Origin: JBBQVZ01 sp038211015
GTDB taxonomy: Bacteria; Actinomycetota; UBA4738; HRBIN12
Assembly: GCA_038211015.1 (NCBI GenBank)
Contig: JBBQVZ010000051.1
Span: forward strand, 1 to 21,968
Reading direction: 5' to 3'
DNA length: 21,968 nt
Positions 7,758-15,465 of the stretch are shown piece after piece. The first letter of the stretch is position 1. The number at the start of each line of letters is the position of its first letter. The notes under the pieces were generated by a model. That model had not been told where the DNA came from, did not search any database, and saw only the letters and a program-made list of their open reading frames with translations. The position numbers were made by a program, and so were the translations under genes.

Positions 7758-7802
7758 CGCGGCACGGTCCGGGGGGTAGGCTTCGCGGTTCACTCCCGGA
7801 CC
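7754..7802 (+). promoter_or_regulatory. Promoter of the cyclophilin gene with an inverted repeat
   Basis: CTGACG (7754-7759) and TAGGCT (7777-7782), 17 bp apart, look like an actinobacterial housekeeping promoter; the -35 overlaps the stop codon of the SRPBCC gene. An 8-bp perfect inverted repeat, GGTCCGGG at 7766-7773 and CCCGGACC at 7795-7802, brackets the -10 and start region. It may be an operator, or a weak hairpin terminator for the upstream operon. There is no T-run after it. Confidence 0.5.
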
Positions 7803-7816
7803 GAAAGGATCGTCGC

Positions 7817-8323
7817 ATGACCACCGCCACGTTCGTCACCAACAAGGGCTCGTTCACCGTCACGCTCATGCCCGAGCACGCACCGAAGACCGTCGCGAAC
7901 TTCGTTGGGCTCGCGACCGGCGCGCGGGAATGGACCGGCAAGGGCGGCGCGAAGACGTCCGATCCGCTCTACCCGGGCACGATCCTGCACCGCGTGATCG
8001 ACGGGTTCATGATCCAGGGCGGCGACCCCGAGGGCACCGGCCGCGGAGGCCCCGGGTACACGTTCGAAGACGAGGTCCCTGCCGGCGGCCCGACGTTCAA
8101 CCAGGTCGGACGCCTGGCCATGGCCAACGCCGGCCCGGGGACGAACGGCTCGCAGTTCTTCGTGACCGTCGGCGAGACACCATGGCTGAACGGCAAGCAC
8201 ACGATCTTCGGTCAGGTCACTGAGGGCTACGACGTCGTGGAGACGATCGCGAAGATCCCCGTGGGCGCGCAGGACAAGCCGGTCGAGGACATCGTGATCG
8301 AGCGGATCGACATCGCCGACTAG
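7817..8323 (+). CDS. ppiB: Peptidyl-prolyl cis-trans isomerase, cyclophilin type
   Basis: This 168-residue single-domain cytoplasmic cyclophilin has no signal peptide. It catalyses cis-trans isomerisation of peptide bonds before proline. The catalytic segment LHRVIDGFMIQGGDP contains Arg59, Phe64 and Gln67. MANAGPGTNGSQFFVTVGETPWLNGKHTIFG includes the hydrophobic-pocket Phe and Trp123. The length matches bacterial PpiB-type enzymes. The ATG is preceded by AAAGGA at a normal distance. The SGNH hydrolase gene begins one base after its stop, so the two probably share a transcript from the promoter at 7754-7782. Confidence 0.95.
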   Translation: MTTATFVTNKGSFTVTLMPEHAPKTVANFVGLATGAREWTGKGGAKTSDPLYPGTILHRVIDGFMIQGGDPEGTGRGGPGYTFEDEVPAGGPTFNQVGRLAMANAGPGTNGSQFFVTVGETPWLNGKHTIFGQVTEGYDVVETIAKIPVGAQDKPVEDIVIERIDIAD

Positions 8324-8324
8324 C

Positions 8325-8972
8325 GTGACGGCGATCCTCTGCTACGGCGACTCCAACACGTGGGGGTACGACGCCCCCTCGCAGGAACGCCTCACCCGCT
8401 GGGACCGGTGGCCCGGGGTTCTGCAACGCGAGCTCGGTGACGACGTCCACGTGATCGAGGAAGGCCAGAACGGTCGCACGACCGTCTTCGACGTGCCGTT
8501 CGAGCCGAACCGCAACGGGCTCACGTACGTGCCGGTGGCACTCTCGACCCATCATCCGCTCGACGCCGTGGTCATCGATCTCGGGACGAACGACCTGTTC
8601 CTGCCCGGCGTGAACGCGTACCACGTTGCGCACGGAGCCATGAAGCTCGCCGAGGTCGTCCTGACGAGCGATGCTGGCCCGGCGGACAAGGCGCCCGCGG
8701 TGCTCGTGGTCGTCCCTCCCCCGTTCACGCAGCTCGTGGCCTGGGACCAGAACCAGGCGCCCGAGGGCGAACGGGAATCGCAGCGCCTGAGCCAGGCGTT
8801 CGTGGACGCCGCCGCCGGATACCTGGAGGAGGACGGGTTGGACATCCCGCTCCTGGACCTGCGCGATCACGTCACATCCAGCTCGCTCGACGGCATCCAC
8901 TTCGAGGCCGACGGGCACCGCGCGATCGGTCAGGCGGTCGCCGGCCGGCTGCGCGAGCTCCTCGGCCTCTGA
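8325..8972 (+). CDS. SGNH/GDSL hydrolase, arylesterase/acyltransferase (MsAcT-like)
   Basis: A 215-residue SGNH hydrolase. Block I is GDSNTWG, with the nucleophile Ser10; block III is GTNDLF, with the oxyanion Asn; block V is DGIHFEADGH, with the Asp189/His192 pair. VIEEGQNGRTT and the spacing LTSDAGPA then VLVVVPPP resemble the Mycobacterium smegmatis esterase/acyltransferase MsAcT and Pseudomonas arylesterase. It should hydrolyse short-chain or aryl esters in the cytoplasm, as no signal peptide is present; the natural substrate is unknown. The GTG start lies one base after the cyclophilin stop. It converges with the GNAT gene at a 4-bp distance. Confidence 0.9.
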   Translation: MTAILCYGDSNTWGYDAPSQERLTRWDRWPGVLQRELGDDVHVIEEGQNGRTTVFDVPFEPNRNGLTYVPVALSTHHPLDAVVIDLGTNDLFLPGVNAYHVAHGAMKLAEVVLTSDAGPADKAPAVLVVVPPPFTQLVAWDQNQAPEGERESQRLSQAFVDAAAGYLEEDGLDIPLLDLRDHVTSSSLDGIHFEADGHRAIGQAVAGRLRELLGL

Positions 8973-8976
8973 CCTC

Positions 8977-9525
8977 TCAGACGGGCCGGTCCAACCGGTA
9001 CACCAGGTGGGTCCGCGGCTTCAAACTCCCCCACGGGACTTGCTTCCACACGGTCATCCCCAGGTTCTCCGCGACGCCGCGAGACGGCGTGTTGTCCGGC
9101 AGGATCAGCGAGATCACGTGATCGATCGGCAACGTTGCGAAGACCCAGTCGCGACACGCGAGCGCCGCCTCCGTGGCGATCCCCTGCCGGGCACGAGCGG
9201 GGGTGATCGACCAGCCGAGCTCCACCTCGTCCACCCCGTCGACGTGTTGCACGTCCGGCCCGACGTTACCCAGGAACTCCCCCGACTCGCGGTCCTCCAC
9301 CGCCAGCAGCCCGAAGCCGTCGCGCTCGTAGCGCTCGTGCATCTTCTCGATCCATTCGCGCGACTCTTCCATGCTGAACGGATGTGGGTAGAACCGCATG
9401 TGGTGCGGATCGGACTGGATCGCGTTCAGCGCGTCGGCGTCGGCCGCCACCAGCGGGCGCAATCGTAGGCGGGCGGTCTCGAGCGCGGATGGGAGGAGCG
9501 AGGGCATCGAAGGATGGTCGCACAT
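8977..9525 (-). CDS. GNAT N-acetyltransferase, RimJ/RimL type
   Basis: This 182-residue protein shows the RimJ/RimL-type GNAT pattern: an N-terminal strand ETARLRLRPLVAADADAL, the FYPHPFSMEES helix typical of the subgroup, the strand VELGWSITPARARQGIATEAA (acetyl-CoA pyrophosphate loop ARQGIA), and the late segment NTPSRGVAENLGM. It transfers acetyl from acetyl-CoA to an amine, often a protein N-terminus or a small molecule; the acceptor is unknown. The ATG at 9525 has GGAG eight bases upstream. An ATG at 9507 is an alternative, and one at 9552 lies upstream of that ribosome site. It diverges from hprA. Confidence 0.88.
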   Translation of the reverse strand: MCDHPSMPSLLPSALETARLRLRPLVAADADALNAIQSDPHHMRFYPHPFSMEESREWIEKMHERYERDGFGLLAVEDRESGEFLGNVGPDVQHVDGVDEVELGWSITPARARQGIATEAALACRDWVFATLPIDHVISLILPDNTPSRGVAENLGMTVWKQVPWGSLKPRTHLVYRLDRPV

Positions 9526-9568
9526 CTTGCATACTCCATCCCTAACAGCCACGAGGAGTCACGAACCG
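9526..9568 (+). promoter_or_regulatory. Short divergent gap with a candidate hprA promoter
   Basis: TTGCATACT (9527-9535) resembles an extended -10 box for hprA; no convincing -35 is seen 17 bp upstream. GAGGAG lies about ten bases before the hprA ATG. The same bases supply the ribosome site of the divergent GNAT gene, so control elements here are shared. Confidence 0.35.
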
Positions 9569-10555
9569 ATGAGCGAACGCGCGAACGTCTTGGTCACCCG
9601 GCCGATCATGGAGGAGCCGACGCGCATCCTCCGCGAGCGATGCGACGTGACGATCCACGAGAACGAGTTCGGCATCCCGCGCGACGAGCTGCTGAAGGTC
9701 GTCGCCGGTCGCGAGGCGATCATCACGATGCTGACCGAGAAGGTCGACGCGGAACTGCTCGACAGCGCGGGACCGCAGCTGAAGATCGTGGCGAACCACG
9801 CCGTGGGGTTCGACAACATCGACGTGGCCGCGTGCACGGCCGCCGGCGTCCTGGCGACGAACACGCCCGACGTGCTGACCGAGACCACCGCCGACACCGC
9901 GTTCTCGTTGCTGATGGCCGCCGCGCGGCGCGTCGGCGAGGGCGAACGCTTCCTCCGCGCGCACACGCCGTGGATCTGGGGGCCGCTGATGATGCTCGGC
10001 CAGGACGTCCACCACAAGACGATCGGGATCGTCGGGTTCGGCCGGATCGGACAGGCCGTCGCCCGCCGCGCGAAGGGCTTCGGGATGCGCGTGGTCTACA
10101 GCGACGCGTTCCAGCTCCCTGCGGAGGTCGAGGCGGAGACGGGCGCGCAGCGGCTCGAGTTGGACGACCTGCTCGCCGAGGCCGACTTCGTCTCGATCCA
10201 CACGAACCTCACGCCCGAGACCCGGCACCTGTTCGACGCGGAGACCTTCACGAAGATGAAGCCGACCGCCGTTCTGGTGAACACGTCCCGGGGACCGGTG
10301 GTCGACGAGCTGGCGCTGGCCGACGCGCTCGCCTCCGGCGAGATCTTCGCCGCGGGCCTCGACGTGTTCGAACGCGAACCGGAGGTCGAGGAGCGGCTGC
10401 TCTCGCTGGAGAACGTCGTGGTGATCCCCCACCTGGGGAGCGCCACCGTCGACACGCGAGACGCGATGGGCCATCTCGCCGTGCAGAACGTGTTCGCCGC
10501 GCTCGACGGCGAACGCCCGCCGACGCTGCTCAACCCGGACGCCCTGGGAGGCTGA
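9569..10555 (+). CDS. hprA: Hydroxypyruvate reductase / D-glycerate dehydrogenase
   Basis: This 328-residue D-2-hydroxyacid dehydrogenase reduces hydroxypyruvate to D-glycerate (and often glyoxylate to glycolate). The nucleotide-binding loop is GFGRIG (156-161). The catalytic triad is Arg241 in NTSRGPVVDE, Glu270 in DVFEREPEV and His288 in PHLGSAT, a set that fits the glyoxylate/hydroxypyruvate reductase (GRHPR/GyaR) subgroup. Asp179 at the end of the second Rossmann strand (VVYSDAF) suggests NAD(H) rather than NADP(H). The ATG at 9569 has GAGGAG upstream; the much longer open frame before it overlaps the GNAT gene and is not used. It is followed five bases later by ppc, which places it in glycerate formation of the serine cycle. 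A general glyoxylate reductase role remains possible. Confidence 0.92.
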   Translation: MSERANVLVTRPIMEEPTRILRERCDVTIHENEFGIPRDELLKVVAGREAIITMLTEKVDAELLDSAGPQLKIVANHAVGFDNIDVAACTAAGVLATNTPDVLTETTADTAFSLLMAAARRVGEGERFLRAHTPWIWGPLMMLGQDVHHKTIGIVGFGRIGQAVARRAKGFGMRVVYSDAFQLPAEVEAETGAQRLELDDLLAEADFVSIHTNLTPETRHLFDAETFTKMKPTAVLVNTSRGPVVDELALADALASGEIFAAGLDVFEREPEVEERLLSLENVVVIPHLGSATVDTRDAMGHLAVQNVFAALDGERPPTLLNPDALGG

Positions 10556-10560
10556 TCCCG

Positions 10561-13158
10561 GTGACCGATCGCGAGGCCGCCCCCGCCGGCAGGCGCGACG
10601 GCCCGCGGTCCGCGGAGCTCCGGCGCAACGTCCGTCTCCTGACGACGATGCTCGGCGATGCGATCGCGGAGAGCGGCGGCCCGGAGCTCCTCGCGAAGGT
10701 CGAGGCGCTCCGCAAGGCGACGATCTCCTATCGGGGTCGTCCGACGGATGCCCGTCGCCGACGCGTCACGGACCTGGTCGCGGAGCTCGACCTCAAGCGC
10801 GCCGAGGACGTGATCCGCGCGTTCACCTGCTACTTCCAGCTGGTCAACCTGGCGGAGGAGCGTCACCGCGTGCGGACGCTGCGGAGCCGGAGCCGGTCGG
10901 GCAAGCCGGTGAAGGATTCGATCGCGGCCCTCGACGTCGACCCGTCGTCGTTCGAGGATCTGCGGATCACGCCGGTGCTGACCGCGCACCCCACCGAGGC
11001 GAAGCGACGCGCCGTGGTCGAGCACCTGTGGCGGATCGGCGCGCTGCTGGAACAGCTGGAAGACCTGTCGCTCGGTGCCTCCGAGGAGCAGGAGATCCGG
11101 CGCCGGATGCGCGAGGAGATCGCGGGCCTGTGGCGCACCGACCCGATCCGGCCCCACCGGCCCGAGCCGCTCGACGAGGTGCGGGCCGTCCTGGCGCTGT
11201 TCGACCAGACGATCTTCACGACGCTGCCGGCGGTCTACCGCGAGATGGACCGAAGGATCGACGCGGACGGTTGCGGCGCCCGGCCGCCGTCGTTCGAGCC
11301 GTTCCTTCGATGGGGCACGTGGGTCGGAGGCGATCGCGACGGGAACCCGCGGGTCACCGCGGAGGTGACCCGGGCGGCGATGGCGATCCAGTCGGATCAC
11401 GTGCTTCGCGGGCTGGAGGCCGCGTCGCGACGGATCGCCAGGACGCTGTCGGTCTCGGATCGAGACGTGCCTCCCAGCCGCGCGCTCCGCCGGGCCCTGG
11501 AACGCGACGCCGAGGCGCTGCCGGCCGTCTCACGCGAGCTCGGGCGGACCCTGTCGGACGCGCCGCATCGGCGGAAGCTCGGGCTGGCCGCCCACCGGCT
11601 GGCCGCGACGCGCACCGGCGCCAAGGGCGGATACGACGGCCCGGCGTCGTTCCTGCGCGATCTGGATGTCCTTCAGCGCTCGCTCGACGCCGGCGGCGCC
11701 CCGCGACTGGCGTGGGGCGAGCTCCAGCACCTGCGCTGGCAGGTCCAGACGTTTGGCTTCCACCTGGCGTCCATGGAGGTCCGGCAGCACTCGAGCGTGT
11801 TGGCGGCCGCACGTGCCGAGCTCGCGTCAACGAGTTCGGCTCGCCCCTCCGCGGCGACGCGCGAGGTGCTCGCCACGTTCCGGGCGATCGCGGACATCCA
11901 ATCGCGCCTGGGCGTGGAGGCGTGCGAACGCGTGATCGTGAGCTTCACGCGCTCGGCCGCCGACCTCGCCGGGGTGTTGGCGCTCGCGCGCGCGGCCGTG
12001 CCGGAGTCGCCCCCCGATGTGGTGCCGGTGCCGCTCCTCGAGAGCCGCGCGGAGCTCACGACGGCGGCGTCGATCCTTGACGACTGGATGTCGATGCCCG
12101 AGGCGCGCCGCGTCACGAAGCGACGCGGCGACGAGCTCGAGGTCATGGTCGGATACTCCGACTCCGCCAAGGAAGCCGGGATGCTCGCGGCGAACCTCGA
12201 GCTCTACGAGGCGCAACGAGCCATGACCCGCTGGGCGCGCGATCGCGGCGTGCGGCTGACGATCTTCCACGGACGGGGCGGGGCGCTCGGGCGCGGTGGC
12301 GGTCCCGCGAGCCGCGCGATCGAGGCCCAACCGCCGGGGTCGGTAGCGGGACGGCTCAAGGTGACCGAGCAGGGGGAGGTGGCGTTCGCGCGGTACGGAA
12401 CCGCCGCGCTCGCGCGGCGGCATCTGGAGCAGCTGACGAGCGCGGTCGTGCGGGCGAGCGCCCGCGGACCGGAGGCCGACCCTGCGGACGCATTCATCCC
12501 GGAGACCGAGACCATGTCGGCCGCGTCGCGCGCGCACTACGAGCGATTGGTGCGGACGGACGGGTTCGTGGAGTTCTTCCGACGGGTGACGCCGATCGCG
12601 CAGATCGGCACGTTGCCGATCGCTTCGCGTCCGGTGGCGCGCGGCATGGACGGGTCGACGGAGCTGGACGACCTCCGGGCGATCCCATGGGTGTTCGCGT
12701 GGGGACAGAGCCGGGTGAACCTGACCGGCTGGTACGGACTCGGGGCCGGGCTCTCCGAGGTGACATCGCGCCGCGGTGGCCTGGGCCGACTCCGAGCGAT
12801 GGCGCGAGACTGGCCGTTCTTCGCGACGCTGCTCGAGAACGCCGAGCTGTCGCTCTCCAAGGCCGATCCCGCGATCGCCGACCTCTATCTGGTGCGAGGG
12901 GACCGGCCCGACCTGGTCGCCGCCATCCGCGACGAGCTCGCTCGCACGACCGAGCTCGTGCTGGCGGTGTCCGGCCACACGCACCTGCTCGACGGCAAGC
13001 CGGATCTGCAACGGGCGATCGAGTACCGCAACCCGTACGTGGATGCGCTGTCATTCCTCCAGGTGCGATTCCTCGAGGGCCCGGATACGCCGGCGACCGA
13101 ACGGCTCGTCCAGGCCACGATCAGCGGCGTGGCCGCCGGCCTGCAGAACACCGGCTGA
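10561..13158 (+). CDS. ppc: Phosphoenolpyruvate carboxylase
   Basis: An 865-residue enzyme that adds bicarbonate to PEP to make oxaloacetate. Catalytic motifs are all present: VLTAHPTE with His143, WVGGDRDGNP, GYSDSAKEAG with Lys537, and FHGRGGALGRGGGP with His570. FAWGQSRVNLTGWYGLG is the usual late core motif. Residues linked to aspartate inhibition in the E. coli enzyme have counterparts (the GRGG Arg, Arg823 in RNPYVDALS, Asn863 in the terminal NTG), although the last motif reads GLQNTG instead of GMRNTG. The length is close to the 883 residues of E. coli. The GTG start lies five bases after the hprA stop, and the open frame upstream of it is an artefact. In this setting it supplies oxaloacetate for malate and malyl-CoA. 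Confidence 0.97.
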   Translation: MTDREAAPAGRRDGPRSAELRRNVRLLTTMLGDAIAESGGPELLAKVEALRKATISYRGRPTDARRRRVTDLVAELDLKRAEDVIRAFTCYFQLVNLAEERHRVRTLRSRSRSGKPVKDSIAALDVDPSSFEDLRITPVLTAHPTEAKRRAVVEHLWRIGALLEQLEDLSLGASEEQEIRRRMREEIAGLWRTDPIRPHRPEPLDEVRAVLALFDQTIFTTLPAVYREMDRRIDADGCGARPPSFEPFLRWGTWVGGDRDGNPRVTAEVTRAAMAIQSDHVLRGLEAASRRIARTLSVSDRDVPPSRALRRALERDAEALPAVSRELGRTLSDAPHRRKLGLAAHRLAATRTGAKGGYDGPASFLRDLDVLQRSLDAGGAPRLAWGELQHLRWQVQTFGFHLASMEVRQHSSVLAAARAELASTSSARPSAATREVLATFRAIADIQSRLGVEACERVIVSFTRSAADLAGVLALARAAVPESPPDVVPVPLLESRAELTTAASILDDWMSMPEARRVTKRRGDELEVMVGYSDSAKEAGMLAANLELYEAQRAMTRWARDRGVRLTIFHGRGGALGRGGGPASRAIEAQPPGSVAGRLKVTEQGEVAFARYGTAALARRHLEQLTSAVVRASARGPEADPADAFIPETETMSAASRAHYERLVRTDGFVEFFRRVTPIAQIGTLPIASRPVARGMDGSTELDDLRAIPWVFAWGQSRVNLTGWYGLGAGLSEVTSRRGGLGRLRAMARDWPFFATLLENAELSLSKADPAIADLYLVRGDRPDLVAAIRDELARTTELVLAVSGHTHLLDGKPDLQRAIEYRNPYVDALSFLQVRFLEGPDTPATERLVQATISGVAAGLQNTG

Positions 13159-13207
13159 GCGCCGCTCACCCCAGGCCGAGGAGACGTGAGCCTTGCCCCG
13201 CAGCCCT

Positions 13208-13247
13208 TGTTCCACTATGTGGGACCGTGGTCCCACGGGATGGAACA
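13208..13247. promoter_or_regulatory. 40-bp nested dyad upstream of the sgaA operon
   Basis: Four 7-bp blocks separated by 4-bp spacers form a symmetric dyad: TGTTCCA at 13208-13214, GTGGGAC at 13219-13225, GTCCCAC at 13230-13236 and TGGAACA at 13241-13247. Outer and inner arms pair perfectly, and each half is also an imperfect dyad (GTTCCAC, 3 bp, GTGGGAC). It sits about 60-100 bp before the -10 box at 13306, a place typical for an activator bound as two dimers. IclR-type regulators use sites of this kind, but the family is a guess. As RNA it could also fold as a hairpin after ppc. Confidence 0.6.
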
Positions 13248-13280
13248 CCCGGCTCGCTAGGCCTGCTGGACGTCAGGCGA

Positions 13281-13311
13281 CTGACCACCGGAGGCGCAGG
13301 TGGCCTATACT
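13281..13311 (+). promoter_or_regulatory. Promoter of the sgaA-mcl-mtkA-mtkB operon
   Basis: TATACT at 13306-13311 is a strong -10 box in this GC-rich sequence. The best -35 candidate is the weak TGACCA at 13282-13287, 18 bp away, which fits a promoter needing an activator. Transcription would start near 13318, giving a leader of about 34 nt. Confidence 0.6.
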
Positions 13312-13322
13312 CGATCCTCTCC

Positions 13323-13336
13323 TGAACGGCCGTTCA
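13323..13336. promoter_or_regulatory. Perfect 14-bp palindrome in the sgaA leader
   Basis: TGAACGGCCGTTCA is fully self-complementary. It lies just after the expected transcription start and before the ribosome site AAGGAG at 13340-13345, the place of a roadblock-type repressor operator. GAACG/CGTTC half-sites are common for TetR-family repressors, but no such gene is in the window. Confidence 0.45.
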
Positions 13337-13351
13337 ACCAAGGAGCGCATC

Positions 13352-14491
13352 ATGGCCGAGCTCGTGACCAGCATCCCTTCGATCCAGCCCGGAGACCGCC
13401 TGCTGTGCGGGCCCGGCCCCTCGAACGTGCATCCGAAGGTCCTCGAGGCGATGCAGCTGCCGATCAACGGGCACCTCGACCCGGACTTCTGGGATCTCCT
13501 GTTGAACCTGGTGGAGGGGCTCAAGGCCCTCTGGCGCCGTTCAGACGGGCTCTCGCTCTGTTTCAGCGCCAGCGGCACCTCCGGCATGGAGGCGGGTATG
13601 GCGAACCTGGTGGAGCCCGGTGACACCGTGATCGTGGCTCACTCGGGGTTCTTCGGCGCGCGCATCGCCGAGATGGCGCGTCGCGCCGGCGCCGACCTGA
13701 TCGAGCTGACCGCGCCACTCGGTCAGATCGTGCCGCTCGACCAGGTGGCCGACGCGCTCGCGAAGCATCCCGACACCAAGCTGGTCGGCGTCGTCCACGC
13801 GGAGACGTCGACCGGCGTCCGCTACCCGGTGGAAGAGCTCGGCCCTGTGATCGCAGGCAGCGGCGCCGACGACGCGCTCCTGCTGGTCGACTGCGTGACG
13901 TCGCTCGGCGGCGAGGTGGTCGCCCCCGCCGCCTGGGGCATCGACTACGCGTACTCGTGCTCGCAGAAATCGCTCGGCTGTCCGCCGGGGCTCTCCCCGT
14001 TCAATCTCTCCCCGCGCGCGCTCCAGCGGATCGCGGATCGCAAGGCGCCGATCTCGTTCTCCTTCGAAATCGAGGCGCTACGGAAGTACTGGATCGACCG
14101 GCCGATCACGTACCACCACACCATGCCGATCCTCCAGTACTACGCGCTCTACGAAGGCATCCGACTCGCGCTCGAGGAGGGCCTCGAGTCGCGGTGGGCG
14201 CGCCACGAAGACGCCGGTCAGTACTTCCAGATGCAGATGCGCGACCGCGGCTACACGTTCCTCTCCGACCCGGATCACCAACTGTGGGAGCTCTCGGCGA
14301 TCGACGTGCCCGAGGGCGTCGACGGCAAGGAGATCCAGACCCGGATCCTGCGGGAGTTCGGGATCGAGGTGGGCGGAGGACTCGGGCCGACTGCACCGCC
14401 GATCTGGCGCGTTGGCCTGATGGGCGTGAACGCGAACCGCGAGACTGCCGATCGGGTCATCGACGCGTTCGACGCCGTCCTGCCACGGTAG
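13352..14491 (+). CDS. sgaA: Serine-glyoxylate aminotransferase
   Basis: This 379-residue class V PLP-dependent aminotransferase has the phosphate-binding start LLCGPGPSNVHP and SGTSGMEAGMANL. VHAETSTGVRYPVEEL precedes Asp180 (LLVDCVTSLGG), which contacts the pyridine nitrogen, and the Schiff-base lysine is Lys206 (CSQKSLGCPPGLSP). YHHTMPILQYYALYEGIRLALEEGL is typical of the alanine/serine-glyoxylate aminotransferase group. The reaction inferred from context is serine plus glyoxylate to hydroxypyruvate plus glycine, feeding HprA. Alanine-glyoxylate activity alone cannot be excluded by sequence. The ATG has AAGGAG seven bases upstream. It heads a four-gene operon; mcl starts five bases after its stop. 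Confidence 0.93.
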   Translation: MAELVTSIPSIQPGDRLLCGPGPSNVHPKVLEAMQLPINGHLDPDFWDLLLNLVEGLKALWRRSDGLSLCFSASGTSGMEAGMANLVEPGDTVIVAHSGFFGARIAEMARRAGADLIELTAPLGQIVPLDQVADALAKHPDTKLVGVVHAETSTGVRYPVEELGPVIAGSGADDALLLVDCVTSLGGEVVAPAAWGIDYAYSCSQKSLGCPPGLSPFNLSPRALQRIADRKAPISFSFEIEALRKYWIDRPITYHHTMPILQYYALYEGIRLALEEGLESRWARHEDAGQYFQMQMRDRGYTFLSDPDHQLWELSAIDVPEGVDGKEIQTRILREFGIEVGGGLGPTAPPIWRVGLMGVNANRETADRVIDAFDAVLPR

Positions 14492-14496
14492 TCGCC

Positions 14497-15465
14497 ATGG
14501 CTCGGAAGGACCGTCCACACCGCAGCGAGCTCGCCGTCCCCGGCAGGAACCAGCGCGCGATGGCGAAGGCGCCCACGCTCGGCGCCGACATCGTGTTCCT
14601 CGACCTCGAGGACGCGGTCGCTCCCGACGACAAGGAGCAGGCGCGCGTGAACGTGATCGAGGCGCTCCTCACGCAGGACTGGACCGACTGCGCGGTGAGC
14701 GTTCGCGTGAACGGCTTGGACACGCACTGGTGCTACCGCGACATCGTCGACGTGGTGGAGCAGGCGGGCGAGATGCTCGACACCGTCCTGGTCCCGAAGG
14801 TCGGCTCGCCGTCCGACGTGGAGTTCGCGGCCACGCTGCTGGATCAGATCGAGCAGCGCAACGGCTGGCCCGCCGGCCGCATCGGCATCCACATCCTGAT
14901 CGAGACCGCGAAGGGCATGGCGAACGTCGAGGCGATCTCGCGCGCCCGTCCGGACCGGTTGGAGGCCATGGTGTTCGGCGTCGCGGACTATGCGGCCAGC
15001 GTGCGCGCGCGCACGACGAACATCGGCGGCTCGAACCCCGACTACGCGGTGCTGACGGATCCCGACGGCACGACCGGCGCGCGCGAGCTGCACTGGGGCG
15101 ACCAGTGGCACTTCGGCATCTCGCGGATGGTCGCGGCGTGTCGCGCGGAAGGGTTGCGACCCATCGACGGCCCGTTCGGCGACTTCGAGGATGCCGAGGG
15201 CTTCCGCGCGGCGGCGCGACGCGCCGCCGCGCTGGGGTGTGAGGGCAAATGGGCGATCCACCCCTCGCAAGTGGCGCTCGCGAACGAGGTCTTCACGCCG
15301 TCGGAGGCCGAGGTCGAGAAGGCCCGGCGCATCCTGGAGGCGATGGAGCAGGCGGCGAAGGACGGCAAAGGCGCGGTCGCGCTGGACGGCCGGTTGATCG
15401 ACGCGGCGTCGATCCGCATGGCCGAGCAGCTGATCGCGAAGGTCGACCAGATCGAGGCGCGATGA
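14497..15465 (+). CDS. mcl: L-malyl-CoA / beta-methylmalyl-CoA lyase
   Basis: This 322-residue CitE-superfamily lyase cleaves L-malyl-CoA to acetyl-CoA and glyoxylate. Motifs match the malyl-CoA lyase branch: HRSELAVPG near the N-terminus, FLDLEDAVAPDDKEQAR, SVRVNGLDTHW with Arg70, and the Mg ligands Glu136 (LIETAKGMANVEAI) and Asp164 (FGVADYAAS). GLRPIDGPFGDF, GKWAIHPSQ and the C-terminal lid ALDGRLIDAASIRMAEQL also match. From memory, many of these stretches are nearly identical to MclA of Methylorubrum extorquens. Citrate lyase beta subunits are shorter and lack this lid. The gene starts five bases after sgaA and overlaps mtkA by four bases, so it is cotranslated with the ligase that makes its substrate. 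Confidence 0.96.
   Translation: MARKDRPHRSELAVPGRNQRAMAKAPTLGADIVFLDLEDAVAPDDKEQARVNVIEALLTQDWTDCAVSVRVNGLDTHWCYRDIVDVVEQAGEMLDTVLVPKVGSPSDVEFAATLLDQIEQRNGWPAGRIGIHILIETAKGMANVEAISRARPDRLEAMVFGVADYAASVRARTTNIGGSNPDYAVLTDPDGTTGARELHWGDQWHFGISRMVAACRAEGLRPIDGPFGDFEDAEGFRAAARRAAALGCEGKWAIHPSQVALANEVFTPSEAEVEKARRILEAMEQAAKDGKGAVALDGRLIDAASIRMAEQLIAKVDQIEAR

Noticed and set aside
7758..7816. The inverted repeat at 7766-7802 as a firm terminator
   Set aside because: It has a 21-base loop and no T-run, and a plausible promoter overlaps it, so it is reported as part of the promoter region.
9514..10560. Very long open frame running through hprA into ppc, implying a 1214-residue protein
   Set aside because: The upstream part is a shadow frame of hprA with Arg-rich low-complexity translation. 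The PEPC sequence begins at the GTG 10561.
13186..13260. A 24-codon GTG-started reading frame with a GAGGAG upstream, spanning the nested dyad before sgaA; a possible leader peptide
   Set aside because: The codons coincide with the dyad arms, which explains the apparent peptide. It lies upstream of the promoter at 13306 and no conservation can be shown.
14497..15465. Calling the lyase citrate lyase beta subunit (citE)
   Set aside because: It has the longer form with the C-terminal ALDGRLIDAASIRMAEQL lid and HRSELAVPG start of malyl-CoA lyases, and no citrate lyase alpha or gamma genes are nearby.
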